DNA from: Theocolax elegans
Lineage: Eukaryota; Arthropoda; Insecta; Hymenoptera; Cerocephalidae
DNA: 64,000 nucleotides
Assembly (NCBI GenBank): GCA_026168455.1
Contig: CM047431.1
Span: 607,783-671,782 of the forward strand
Direction of reading: 5' to 3'
The number at the start of each line of letters is the position of its first letter. Positions within the stretch are counted from its first letter, which is position 1. Below the pieces are notes generated by a model. It saw only the letters and a list, made by a program, of their open reading frames with translations. It was not told the origin of the DNA and searched no databases. Both the position numbers and the translations under genes were made by a program. Shown piece by piece: positions 40,896 through 51,112 of the stretch.

Positions 40896-41020
40896 TGAAA
40901 AAAAAATCATAACATTCATAAAAATAGATCTTCTAATTAAAATTAAAATCGAAAAACCGAAAAACCGGAGAACCGGAGAACGTCCAAAAGTGGATCCTCC
41001 TTAATTTAATATAGGACTAG
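40896..41020 (+). repeat. Satellite-B tail, copy 2 (divergent)
   Basis: Has the AGATCTTCTAATTAAAAT and repeated CCGGAGAA phrases and the TTAATTTAATATAGGA end, but no satellite monomer before it. Confidence 0.6.
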
Positions 41021-41288
41021 TGAATTCGAGCGCGCTACGCGCTCCTACTGCAATATTTTTCGATTATTTAACCTCTTATTTAATTAAATTCAAGTTTCGA
41101 GATCGAGATTAGTGATTTTCGATTCGAGCGCTTACTTAATTAAAAGATAGGATTTTTGTTGTTCCTGAATTTAAATAATTATATTACCGACAGAAATCGC
41201 GTCTTTTGTTAAACAACGTTATTTCATTCTTTGTGATGAAATTTGTCAACTTTACGAAAAAATGTGTTTTGTTCTTGAACATTTTTTG
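41021..41288. other. Spacer, nothing recognised
   Basis: AT-rich, with no gene or repeat partner noticed. Confidence 0.35.
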
Positions 41289-41508
41289 TAAAGTTAATAT
41301 TTTACTTGTATTGTATTGATAAAATAGTAAGGCAAAGTTTTCTTGAATACGGATAGACCGATTCGTCTGAAATTTTGATGGCTTATAAAAATACAAAAAG
41401 GAATAATAACAACACATTCAAAGTTTGAAAATTAATATAGCATTGAAAATAACTAAAAACCGTTAATGTTATTATAAACAAATAAAAATTCATTACAAAC
41501 ATGTTTAA
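41289..41508 (+). repeat. Dispersed repeat H, copy 2
   Basis: Second copy of the 38386-38600 repeat, running straight into satellite B at about 41509. Confidence 0.7.
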
Positions 41509-42235
41509 TACCTCCAGGTCATCCAGATATCGTCTTCTGGAAAGCCTACATGCCAAAATGTCTGAATATGACAAAAAAATTGTCACTTCCTGGGGAGGAT
41601 GTCCAGGTAATCAGGGTGACCTCCAGGTCATCCGGACATCGTCAACTGGAAAGCCTACATGTCAAAGTGTATGAATATGACAAAAAAATTGTCACTTCCT
41701 GGAAAGGATGTCCAGGTAATCAGAGTGACCTCCAGGTCATCCGGACATCGTCTACTGGAAAGCCTACATGTCAAAATGTCTGAATATGACAAAAAAATTG
41801 TCACTTCCTAGAGAGGATGTCCAGGTAATCAGGGTGACCTCCAGGTCATCCGGACATCGTCTACTGGAAAGCCTACATGTCAAAATGTCTGAATATGACA
41901 AAAAAATTGTCACATCCTGGAGAGGATGTCCAGGTAATCAGGGTGACCTCCAGGTAATCCGGACATCGTCTACTGGAAAACCTACATGCCAAAATGTCTG
42001 AATATGACAAAAAAATTGTCACTTCCTGGACAGGATGTCCAGGTAATCAGGGTGACCTCCAGGTCATCCGGACATCGTCGACTGGAAAGCCTACATGTCA
42101 AAGTGTATGAGTATGTCAAAAAAATTGTCACTTCCTGGAGACGATCTCCAGGTGTTCAGGGTGACCGTCAGGTCATCCGGGCATCGTCTACTGGAAAGCC
42201 TACGTGTCAAAATGTCTGAATTTGACAAAAAAATC
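41509..42235 (+). repeat. Satellite B, main array (about 6.6 copies of 109 bp)
   Basis: Highly regular: identical reading frames recur every 218 bp, that is two 109-bp monomers. Each monomer contains CTTCCTGGAGAGGATGTCC, CAGGGTGACCTCCAGGTCAT, GGACATCGTCTACTGGAAAG and TGAATATGACAAAAAAATTG. The parts up to CTGGAAAG are alignable to satellite A and keep the same dyad. The short proteins predicted across it are artefacts. Confidence 0.9.
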
Positions 42236-42348
42236 TTCAGATTTATAAAAATGATCTTCTAATTAAAAATAAAATAGTCACTTGTCAAAACCGGAGAACC
42301 GGAGAACCATATACGTCATAATGGTTATCATCTTAATTTAATATAGGA
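42236..42348 (+). repeat. Satellite-B tail, copy 3
   Basis: Follows the main array with GATCTTCTAATTAAAAATAA, CCGGAGAACCGGAGAACC and GGTTATCATCTTAATTTAAT, ending at ATATAGGA. Confidence 0.7.
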
Positions 42349-43285
42349 TGTTAGTCAGTGTCACTATCAAACATTCAGGTCACACGGCACTAGAATAAGA
42401 ATTATAATAGGCATGTGAAAGTTACAAAATTATTTAATGGCTTTTACACTTACCAAACAACTAACACATTGAATTTATTTAAATATTAAAAAAGGGATGC
42501 AATAAATATATAAGTAAAGAGAACAATAACTTATCAACATTCTTTCAAATTATTTAAGTCAGTATATATAACTATTAAGCAATCATTTCACTTAACGTTG
42601 GAAAGAATATCATCCTATATGTGTTATATTTCATATAATTATTAAATATTATGTACTTGGTAAAGTATCGAACACATATATTGGCTTTATATAGAAAATG
42701 AAATGATTATTTAGTAATTTTAATTAGGATAGAGAACGATAAAGCATCCACTTAATTATAATATATTGTTTTTTAAATTATTTTGGTCAATGTGGAAAAC
42801 ATTGAGATGTCATGAGGGATTCATTATAAAAACACAAGCATAATAAGTCCCTTCAAGTAATATAAAACTTAAAGCAAACACATAAAATTATGTAACTAAA
42901 ATGAAATAATTATATAATAAATATAATTAAAATAATGTAATAATATATACATTTATTTTTTGTACAATTTTTATAACATTATACTTTAAGATTAAAAAAA
43001 GTTATACCATCACTTGCATGAAAATGAAAACATTGTTTTCATGGTTAGAATTTTATCAATGTTTGTCTCTCTCTCTCTCTCTCACTCTTTCTTTCGTCGA
43101 GAAGTCAAAGGTTGACATGCTGGTATACGGTAAGAGCGACTACGAAGTCCTTAACTTGCAATAGTATCTGCATTGCAGTACAATAAAAATACCGAAACGG
43201 AATAATGTGAGGTATTGGAAATAATTACGTAAATAAATAATTGTAATTCATAACTTTTCACACAAAATCAGCCGGACGATTCAGT
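42349..43285. other. Spacer, nothing recognised
   Basis: AT-rich, with a CT microsatellite at about 43067-43082. No gene supported. Confidence 0.35.
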
Positions 43286-44404
43286 TGTGACGAAAATGTT
43301 CACCTGAAACTAGCTCCCTCTCACGGTCACGTGTCAACTACTTCTATATCTTTTTACTTCTGTACGCCTTCTCTTACGGACTGGAAAGCATTGTATCTCT
43401 TTCTATCTTATGGATTTTACATACTATTGTTATCTCTTGTTGTTTCGAGTTGACTATATTATATCGGTAAACGGTTCACGCGAGACGAAAATCGTACCGA
43501 TCGCGTGAGTCTACCGTTGAAGACGCGTAAGGCGCATGCGCGAGCGCGTCGGAGAGCCGATGTGCACGATACACCGGCAGTATCGTCTCGCCTAGGAGAG
43601 AGGCTAGGAGAATCGCGCGCGGAGACGAGTGAAAACAAGGCTTCCCCCGCGAGTGAGGCACGCAGCAGAACGCGGGCACGAGAAAGGAAGAGAGAGAGAG
43701 AGAGAGAATACGAGACCGAAGGGCGTGAGACACGCGCCGTCCCCCAGGATCATCTTCAGAGATAAAGTAAGTCCTGGCCAGGCAATACCGCACTTATTAC
43801 CGCCGTGACGCGAGCAAAATCGGCGACGGGATACGGGCGAACTTAACCTCCTCCCTGAGTAGATCGAGACCGCGAGTCTTGACGCGTATATTGCGGCGGG
43901 CGCACACACACACACGTTACCGTGTATTTTATATTTTTAGAGGTTACGCGAATAACCTTATTCGCTTTGGGCCTAGGTTCGACCTTGCCTTGGCTCACCA
44001 TATTGTAATATTTCTTTCACTTTATTTTCTTTTAATAAATTAATTAACTGTCTTTAATTCCGAGTAATTATTAATTGACCGGTGATTACTCCCTGTCCCC
44101 GAAGGCGAATACCGCCATGCCCCGCGGGTGTCGTGCATTGCTTCGCACGACACACATCTGAGGAGCCGAGTACGAGTATTAACGGAGGATAAGTGTGTAC
44201 TAGGTAGGTATACACGCTGTACACAGGGAAGACGTCATCGTGCGGAGCTTGAGGCTAGCTCGCACCACTTCAAGGACGGTTCTGCCGATCGGTTAGCTGT
44301 ATGGTAAAACAGTTAATCGTTACACCGAGAGTATTTCCTGTGCATTGAGGATATGCACAAGACAATCAGAAACCCTCCCGACGAGTAAAATCAACCCTGT
44401 TACA
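43286..44404 (+). mobile_element. Gypsy element A, 5' LTR
   Basis: Begins TGTGACGAAAATG and ends CCTGTTACA directly before a primer-binding site. Its last 462 bp (43943-44404) match 48185-48646 with about ten substitutions and no indel. Only this part has a partner, so the 5' limit of the LTR is inferred from the TGTGACG terminus used by other LTRs here. AATAAA-type signal near 44034. Confidence 0.65.
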
Positions 44405-44406
44405 AC

Positions 44407-44422
44407 TGGCGCCCAAAACGTG
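44407..44422 (+). promoter_or_regulatory. Gypsy A primer-binding site
   Basis: TGGCGCCCAAAACGTG lies two bases after the LTR end, the same site as at 12693. Confidence 0.75.
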
Positions 44423-44990
44423 AGTTTCCTTGGGATAGGGAAAATCGTTTAAAGTGAAAACTTCGACTCTTTACATTGTTACAAGTGTAAACCGCAACAA
44501 GTGGTTGCGAGTGCGTTGCGAGTTCGTCGCAACGAGAACACGTAAACAACAACACGAGTCGAAGTCAACATATTATAATTCTCAGAATTTAACCGAAAAT
44601 TACCCATAATTAAATACCCATTATTTTTTATTTAAGTTAAACGATATATTCGAGATGAATAATTTTCGGTGAGAATTATAAAATTTAATTTAAATAATTA
44701 AAATTCCGCAAATAAATAATTTCTTTTTGTCAAGTTTTTTCAAATTTTTCGAGGTTTTCAAACTTTTCGAGATTTTTAAGATTTTTTTAATTTTTCGAAA
44801 TTTAAAAATTTTTCATAATTTTTTTAGATTTTTAAAAATTTTCAAATTTTTCACATTTGCAAAATTTTTTGTAGATTTTCAGAATTTTTCCAATTTTTTC
44901 GGAATTCGTAAATTTTTCCGAATCATTCGAATCATTTCGGAATCCTCAAAAAGGTATTTTTTTTGTGGAAATCTAGGAAAATTTTTAAAT
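44423..44990 (+). other. Gypsy A leader and T-rich low-complexity stretch; gag, protease and RT fingers missing
   Basis: After a short leader, 44727-44960 is made of TTTTTCGAAATTT-like repeats. It happens to stay open in the pol frame and yields a Phe/Lys/Ile-rich pseudo-N-terminus. No gag or protease remains between the primer-binding site and the RT, so about 3 kb or more of a normal gypsy has been deleted. Confidence 0.6.
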
Positions 44991-47528
44991 CAAATAGGAC
45001 GATTTCACGAACCGAAAAATAAAGTGTATGCGTCGGAAAAATTACGAGCGCTAGAAATGCCTGAGCTCCAGCCCTATGCATTTTCGTACCTCGATGATAT
45101 AATCATCGCCACAGAGACCTTCGAGGAACACGAAAAGTGGCTAAAGTATGTCCTGAAGAGAATCAACGAGGCTAGTCTCACGGTGAATCGGGATAAGAGC
45201 ACATTTGGACGTACTGAGGTAAAATATCTCGGAGTGCTGATGAATCGCGATGGAATCAGGCCAGACCCCGAGAAAATCGAGCCGATCATCAATTATCCGG
45301 CGCCCAAGAATCTAAAACAACTTAGAAGATTCCTTGGTATGGGTTCGTGGTACCGCAAATTCTTACGAGACTTTGCTACCTTGGCCGAGCCGCTGACAAG
45401 GCTTACCAAGGAGGACCGTAAGTTTGAATGGCTCGAGGAACAGCAACAGGCATTCGATCAGATTAAGGCGCTGATCGCAACTGCTCCCGTCCTAGCGAGG
45501 CCAGAGTTCGATGTGCAGTTTGTCATACAAACGGACGCGAACGACACTGGCATTGGCGCAGTACTTCTCCAGGTGATTAATGGGGAAGAGAGAGTACTAG
45601 AGTTCGCCAGTAGGACGTTAAACCAGGCTGAACGCAATTATAGCGTTACGGAACGAGAGTGCCTGGCGGTTATATGGGCGATTGGTAAATATAGACCTTA
45701 TATAGAAGGCTATCACTTTCGCGTTATAACCGACCATAGTAGCTTACGTTGGCTGCGTAGCTTACACAGTCCAACGGGTAGATTAGCGCGATGGGCACTA
45801 GAGTTGCAGGGACACAGCTTTGATGTGGAGTATCGAAAAGGCGCCCTGAACTACGTACCCGACGCGCTATCGCGGATGAGCGAGGAGGAGGCCCTCGCCA
45901 TCGACGCAATATCTTGGGTAGAGGAGTCCCAAGACGAGTGGTTTCAGAATTGGCTGAAACGAGTAAAATCTAGTCCAAGGGATTTTCCTCGTTGGAAGTG
46001 TGTTGGAGGACGACTATACTTTCACAAGCCAAACGAGTTAATCGACGAAACACTCGGAGACGAGGACGCGAGGAAGCTAGTGATTCCAAAGGAACACCGA
46101 AAAGCGGTTCTCGAAGAAAGCCACGACTCTCCTACGTCTGGCCATGCTGGACGTGAGAAGACGTTTGCCAGTCTGGCTAAGTATTACTACTGGCCAGGTT
46201 ATTACGCCGACGTGAAGGACTACGTGCGCCGCTGTCTCGTCTGTGAACAATGCAAGGTGGATCAGCGACCACCTGCAGGACTGATGGGAAAACGCACGGT
46301 CGAACGTCCCTGGCAAGTCGTGGCAGGGGATATCACCGGACCCTTTGTACGGAGCAAGGGCGGATACGAATACATCCTCGTATTCTTGGATTTATTCACC
46401 CGGTGGGCGGAATATATACCGATTCGCAAAGCCAACGCGAAAACCATTCTCAGGGAGTTCAAGGAGAGAATAATTTTGCGGTTTGGTACACCCGAGGTAT
46501 TCCTTTCGGATAACGGTACTGAATTTAAAAATAAGACCGTCGACGAATACCTACAAGAGGTGGGGATACATCATACCACCACTCCGCCATATTTTCCCCA
46601 GGCGAATCCGGTTGAGCGTGTCAACCGAACGCTGAAAACCAGGATTGTGGCTTTCATCGAAGAAAACCACAATACCTGGGACGAGAAGTTGCCGGAGCTT
46701 GTATTCTCGCTGAACAACACCGTCCATGAGTCGACGGGTACAACTCCGGCAATGCTGAATTACGGACGAGAGCCTATGCCTCCAGGTGCCATCAAGAGGA
46801 ACCAAGAACAGGCTGGCATAGAAAAGGAGCAGCACCATAAAATAGAATTGTGGCAAGAGCGACTTCGAAAGCTCAGGGAAGTACATGCGTCTGCAGCTGC
46901 ACGCTCAGATCAACAGCATGAGCGACAAGCGAGCTATTATAACGCTAAAAGGAGGGACACACCTTTCACCGTAGGAGATCTGGTGTGGAAAAAGAACAGA
47001 GTCCTGTCCTCAGCAGCTCAGGGTATTTCGGCTAAGCTGGCTCCGAAGGCGACAGGTCCGTATATCATAATAGGCCAACCAGGATCCAATACATACACGT
47101 TGTTGGATAAAGAAGGTAAAGTGACCGACCTGGCACACGCTGAACACCTCAAACACTGCATTTCACCAAACCTCGACGTAGATGAAGAGGAACATCCACC
47201 GAGGGACATCGTGGGAGAAGGGGCGACGCGCGACCCGCCCCATGCGAGCGTACAGTCACCAAATTGCGTGCGGACTCCTGCGAGAGTCATAGCGGGTGAC
47301 ACCAGCGTGCGAGAACGGACTCGTGCGAGAGTCAAAACGCCGGATGTACGAAAACGCGGCCGTCCGCGAAAATCCACGAAAGCAGTCGCGAGACCCCACG
47401 GTAGTAAGATAGTGTATCGCAGTGTAGTAACGAACGACGCAGAACACGTAGTCGGGGGAACCGGACCATCGGTAATCGTTAGAAAAACGCGCGCGCAATC
47501 GAAGCGAGAAAAGGATAGCGATAATTAA
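44991..47528 (+). CDS. Gypsy A pol fragment: RT C-terminus, RNase H, integrase
   Basis: The long open frame starts at 44727, but recognisable pol begins only near 45000. RT is represented from just before YLDD (FSYLDDIIIAT, about 45090) on. RNase H follows (FVIQTDANDTGIGAVLL, with the Glu in TERECLAVIWAI and the Asp in ITDHSSLRWL). The integrase has HHCC (HRKAVLEESHD...CLVCEQC), the DDE core (AGDITGPF, LSDNGTEF, and Glu in ANPVERVNRTLK) and a GPY-like end (KATGPYIII). No stops interrupt it. It is not autonomous, as RT fingers, protease and gag are absent. Confidence 0.9.
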   Translation, partial: QIGRFHEPKNKVYASEKLRALEMPELQPYAFSYLDDIIIATETFEEHEKWLKYVLKRINEASLTVNRDKSTFGRTEVKYLGVLMNRDGIRPDPEKIEPIINYPAPKNLKQLRRFLGMGSWYRKFLRDFATLAEPLTRLTKEDRKFEWLEEQQQAFDQIKALIATAPVLARPEFDVQFVIQTDANDTGIGAVLLQVINGEERVLEFASRTLNQAERNYSVTERECLAVIWAIGKYRPYIEGYHFRVITDHSSLRWLRSLHSPTGRLARWALELQGHSFDVEYRKGALNYVPDALSRMSEEEALAIDAISWVEESQDEWFQNWLKRVKSSPRDFPRWKCVGGRLYFHKPNELIDETLGDEDARKLVIPKEHRKAVLEESHDSPTSGHAGREKTFASLAKYYYWPGYYADVKDYVRRCLVCEQCKVDQRPPAGLMGKRTVERPWQVVAGDITGPFVRSKGGYEYILVFLDLFTRWAEYIPIRKANAKTILREFKERIILRFGTPEVFLSDNGTEFKNKTVDEYLQEVGIHHTTTPPYFPQANPVERVNRTLKTRIVAFIEENHNTWDEKLPELVFSLNNTVHESTGTTPAMLNYGREPMPPGAIKRNQEQAGIEKEQHHKIELWQERLRKLREVHASAAARSDQQHERQASYYNAKRRDTPFTVGDLVWKKNRVLSSAAQGISAKLAPKATGPYIIIGQPGSNTYTLLDKEGKVTDLAHAEHLKHCISPNLDVDEEEHPPRDIVGEGATRDPPHASVQSPNCVRTPARVIAGDTSVRERTRARVKTPDVRKRGRPRKSTKAVARPHGSKIVYRSVVTNDAEHVVGGTGPSVIVRKTRAQSKREKDSDN

Positions 47529-47552
47529 ACTACTTTTTTCTCTGATTAATAG

Positions 47553-48197
47553 ATGGAAACCAAACCTGAGCCCGACTCGACAAATTCTCCGTCGACGTCC
47601 GGAGGACCTCCCCGTGCCATCAGCGGCACGACGATGGGAATGGAGGAGTATTTCGCCGCGAGGCCCACGCCTCCAATACCCCCACCAGGACCACCGTCGG
47701 AGGACGTCTCCACCGACTCCGAAGAAGAGGAGGAGGGAGAAAAATCCCCGGTGCCCACCAGGGAGCTGGCCGTCGCCGACTCCCTGGCACCGCGCCAAGA
47801 CAGAGGGGGGATTAAGGCCATCTTGGGGAGGGATCCCCGGGAGGTGTGGAGATTTTTGGAGGCCCAACTCGACTACGCGTCCCGCATTTCCAACGGGTCG
47901 GACGCAGTAGAGAGGAAGGTCTTTTAAAATTGGAAGGAAGCACACGACACCCTCCCGGGATTCCATGCCTTCTCCCAAGGATGGAATCAGGGAGTAGCCG
48001 ACCGCCTGGAGGAGTTGGTACTCCTCGATGACTTCCGCCGCAACCGCGCGGCAGCCCGACAAGCGGAAAGGAATGCCGCGGAAGCCCGCCTGGAACTACT
48101 CCGCCTCTCCAAGGCAGAGAAAAAGGTCCAGCGGAAGCGGAGCGAAGCCCAGGCAAGGGCGCATGAGCAAGCAAGAGCAGGCAAGTTACGCGAATAA
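47553..48197 (+). pseudogene. Gypsy A downstream ORF with coiled coil, one in-frame stop
   Basis: From ATG 47553 (METKPEPDSTNSPSTS) the frame has a Pro-rich and acidic N-terminal region (PPIPPPGPPSED, SEEEEEGEK), then GRDPREVWRFLEAQLDY. After a TAA at 47925-47927 it continues in frame with NWKEAHDTLPGFHAF and an Arg/Ala/Glu-rich coiled coil (AEARLELLRLSKAEKKVQRK), ending at 48197 just inside the LTR-matching block. It follows the integrase end by 24 bp. It is not an env as far as I can see (no signal peptide or membrane segment). A gag-like or accessory protein is possible. Function unknown. Confidence 0.55.
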
Positions 48198-48646
48198 CCT
48201 TATTCGCTTTGAGCCTAGGTTCGACCTTGCCTTGGCTCACCATATTGTAATATTTCTTTCACTTTATTTTCTTTTAATAAATTAATTAACTGTCTTTAAT
48301 TCCGAGTAATTATTAATTGACCGGTGATTACTCCCTGTCCCCGAAGGCGAATACCGCCATGCCCCGCGGGTGTCGTGCATTGCTTCGCACGACACACATC
48401 TGAGGAGCCGAGTACAAGTATTAACGGAGGATAAGTGTGTACTAGGTAGGTATACACGCTGTACACAGGGAAGACGTCATCGTGCGGAGCTTGAGGCTAG
48501 CTCGCACCACTTCAAGGACGGTTCTGCCGATCGGTTAGCTGTCTGGTAAAACAGCTGATCGTTACACCGAGAGTATTTCCTGTGCCTTGAGGATATGCGC
48601 AGGACAATCAAAAACCCTCCCGACGAGTAAAATCTACCCTGTTACA
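48185..48646 (+). mobile_element. Gypsy A, partial 3' LTR
   Basis: 462 bp matching the 3' portion of the 5' LTR with about ten substitutions, ending in CCTGTTACA and followed by an ATATATATA target-like tract. The first ~650 bp of the LTR are missing, and the internal ORF is fused directly to it. Confidence 0.8.
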
Positions 48647-48924
48647 ATATATATAAAAACGGAGAAGACAAAAATCGAGTAACGGAAATCGACATCCAAT
48701 TTCTTTATCGCGACTTTTCTTAATTATGCGTGAATGAATTCGGACAAAATTGGATGTAAACAGAAGATAAATAAATAGGCAAAGTAATGTTTGATAGATT
48801 TCGTGAAAATAAATAGTATATAATAAACGGTTGTGAAATGAAAAATATGAGGACTGAGTTAGCTGTATATATGGCTTACGCGCCCATACTTGCGTCGGGC
48901 GCTATCGCGCCCTTTGATGTGTGG
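48647..48924. other. Spacer, nothing recognised
   Basis: Starts with a short TA tract after the LTR end. No gene or repeat seen. Confidence 0.35.
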
Positions 48925-50020
48925 CACATGAAATCATTTTTTTACGGTAATTGATAGACCGCTGCGTCTTTTGATGTCATATACTGCAGTATTATCTTGC
49001 ACAGCCCCTACTTAAAAAATTTGCTCCTTCTCTCTCTTTCTTTCGCTGTCTCTCTTTCTCTTTTTCGTTATGTATCTCTTTTTTTAGGATAGTCTGATTG
49101 CGGCTATCTGGAAATAGAAAAACAAAACATAAAGTATTGAAATATTTTTTTCATATTTAAAAAAGTAAGAAAATGTATAAGATAACGGAAAAGAACTTAT
49201 GGCAGCAAGAAAATATTTGATACAGAAAAATTAAGGTTAATAGGTTATCAGACCTTTAACCAATTCGTGTATTATTAAAACTGAAAGACTTTCATATTTT
49301 TAAAGACTTATCTGAATAATCTGGTATTAATCATCTTAATAATTTAGACCTGGTGCGTTAACTCCGACGAAGATTTTACTAGCATCCGCAGCGGCAGCGC
49401 TAACAAATCACACTGAAGTTGAATCGATGCGAAGTTGTTTAAACATATACTTGCATCTTTAGTTTAACGTTTGACTACGCATTGGTGCAAGTATATGTTT
49501 ATGCAACTTTGCATCGATGCAACTTCAGTGTGAGGAACTTTGAGAATTTGTTTGCGCTGCCGCTGCGGATGCTAGTAAAATCTTCGTCGGAGTTAACGCA
49601 CCAGGTCTAAATTATTAAGATGATTAATACCAGATTATTCAGATAAGTCTTTAAAAATATGAAAGTCTTTCAGTTTTAATAATACACGACTTGGTTACAG
49701 GTCTGATAACCTATTAACCTTAAATTTTCTGTATCAAATATTTTCTTGCTGCCATAAATTCTTTTCCGTTATCTTATACATTTTCTTACTTTTTTAAATA
49801 TGAAAAAAATATTTCAAAACTTTAAGTTTTGTTTTTCTATTTCCAGATACCCGCAATCAGACTATCCTAAAAAAAGAGATACATAACGAAAAAGAGAAAG
49901 AGAGAGAGAGAAAGCAAATTTTTTAAGTGGGGGCTGTGCAAGATAATGGTGCAGTGTATGACATCAAAAGACGCAGCGGTCTATCAATTTTCCCGTAAAA
50001 AAATGATTTCATGTGTGACG
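48925..50020. mobile_element. Fold-back element with ~500-bp inverted arms
   Basis: The two halves are inverse complements over about 500 bp each, from CACATGAAATCATTTTTTTA at the left end to its complement at the right end, meeting near 49465. The arms contain a CT/GA microsatellite and ATTTAGACCTGGTGCGTTAA in inverse orientation. No coding capacity. Confidence 0.8.
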
Positions 50021-50128
50021 CATGTAATAAACATGTGCACTACATATATTCAGGTACAGGTAGCCTACATGTATCTTATGAAGATTTCTACATCTTGTAC
50101 GTGTCGCCTATGTGTAGCTTCCATGTAG

Positions 50129-50214
50129 ATATTGTAAATATTTAGTGTATCTGAGATATTTATGGAGTGCACTCTATAAACATCTCAGATACACTAAATA
50201 TTTATAATATCTAC
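50129..50214. repeat. 86-bp near-perfect palindrome
   Basis: AGATATTGTAAATATTTAGT on the left and its complement on the right, with ATGGAGTGCACTCTAT near the centre. It lies just before the Penelope-like RT frame, where transcript start or ribozyme-like structure might be expected, but no hammerhead core is present. Confidence 0.8.
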
Positions 50215-50225
50215 ACATAAGCAAC

Positions 50226-51112
50226 ATGAGCGTTATGGTTGAAAAGAGAAAGTATCCACACGCTTATATTGTACATATTCGTCATACGTTTGGCAGATAT
50301 CACATATATAAAACATCAGCCCCACACGAACCAAACACGAATGTACGTGAATTTCTAATATGGGATTCGGTCACAAGAGTTTTACGCGGGATAGTATCAT
50401 ATATCGGTAGTCCTACATATAAATTGGTAAAAAGAGTAGAGAGAATACTTTCCGATTATGTCAAAAAACCGTCATCATATGTAAAAAATAGTATTGATTT
50501 AATTAAAAAGATTAGCAACTGTGATATTCTTGAAAATTATTTGTTAATATCGTTAGATGTAGTTTCTTTATTCACCAATGTACCCGAAGAATTAGTTTTA
50601 AAAAGTATAGAAAAACGATTTAATTTAATAAGAAGAAAATATAATATTTCTCTTAATTTCTCTTAATGAATTATTGAATACTGTAAAGCTTCTTATGAAG
50701 AACACTTTTTCAATGGGATGGAAAGTATTACCAATAAATATTTGGTTCTCCCATGGGTAGTCCGATCAGTCCTATTTTTGCTAATTTAGTTATGACTGAT
50801 TTGGAGTTGGAATGCATGATGAAACTTGATTTTACACCAATATTTTACTACAGATATCTAGACGATACAATTATGTGCATTCCGGAACACAAAATAATGA
50901 ATGTTTTAAATACATTTAATAATTACAACAAAAGACTGCACTTTACATACGAAATAGAAACTGATAAACATATTAATTTTTTAGAAATATTTCTTATAAG
51001 AAATTATAACAAAATTATTACTAATTGGTACAGAAAAGAAACATTTTCAGAAAGATATTTACATTTCGACTCCGCAATCACACCATACAGCAAAAGCGGG
51101 CGATGATATATA
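50226..51112 (+). pseudogene. Penelope-like element reverse transcriptase, fragment
   Basis: 50226-50666 contains IVSYIGSPTYKLVKRVERIL and LLISLDVVSLFTNVP. 50753-51106 contains MGSPISPIFANLVMTDLELE and YRYLDDTIMCI. These are the RT motifs of Penelope-like elements. The frame changes near 50655, where TTTCTCTTAA is repeated, and again near 50745, so at least two indels occurred. The GIY-YIG endonuclease is absent. The protein stops at about 51112, exactly where a fold-back element begins. Confidence 0.85.

Noticed and set aside
41509..42235. Regular 109-bp repeats as a CRISPR-like array
   Set aside because: The whole 109-bp unit is conserved with no variable spacers, and the context is eukaryotic. 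It is a satellite.
43476..43915. Arg/Ser-rich frames on both strands in 43.5-43.9 kb
   Set aside because: They overlap each other in a GC- and GA-rich LTR interior and have no family features.
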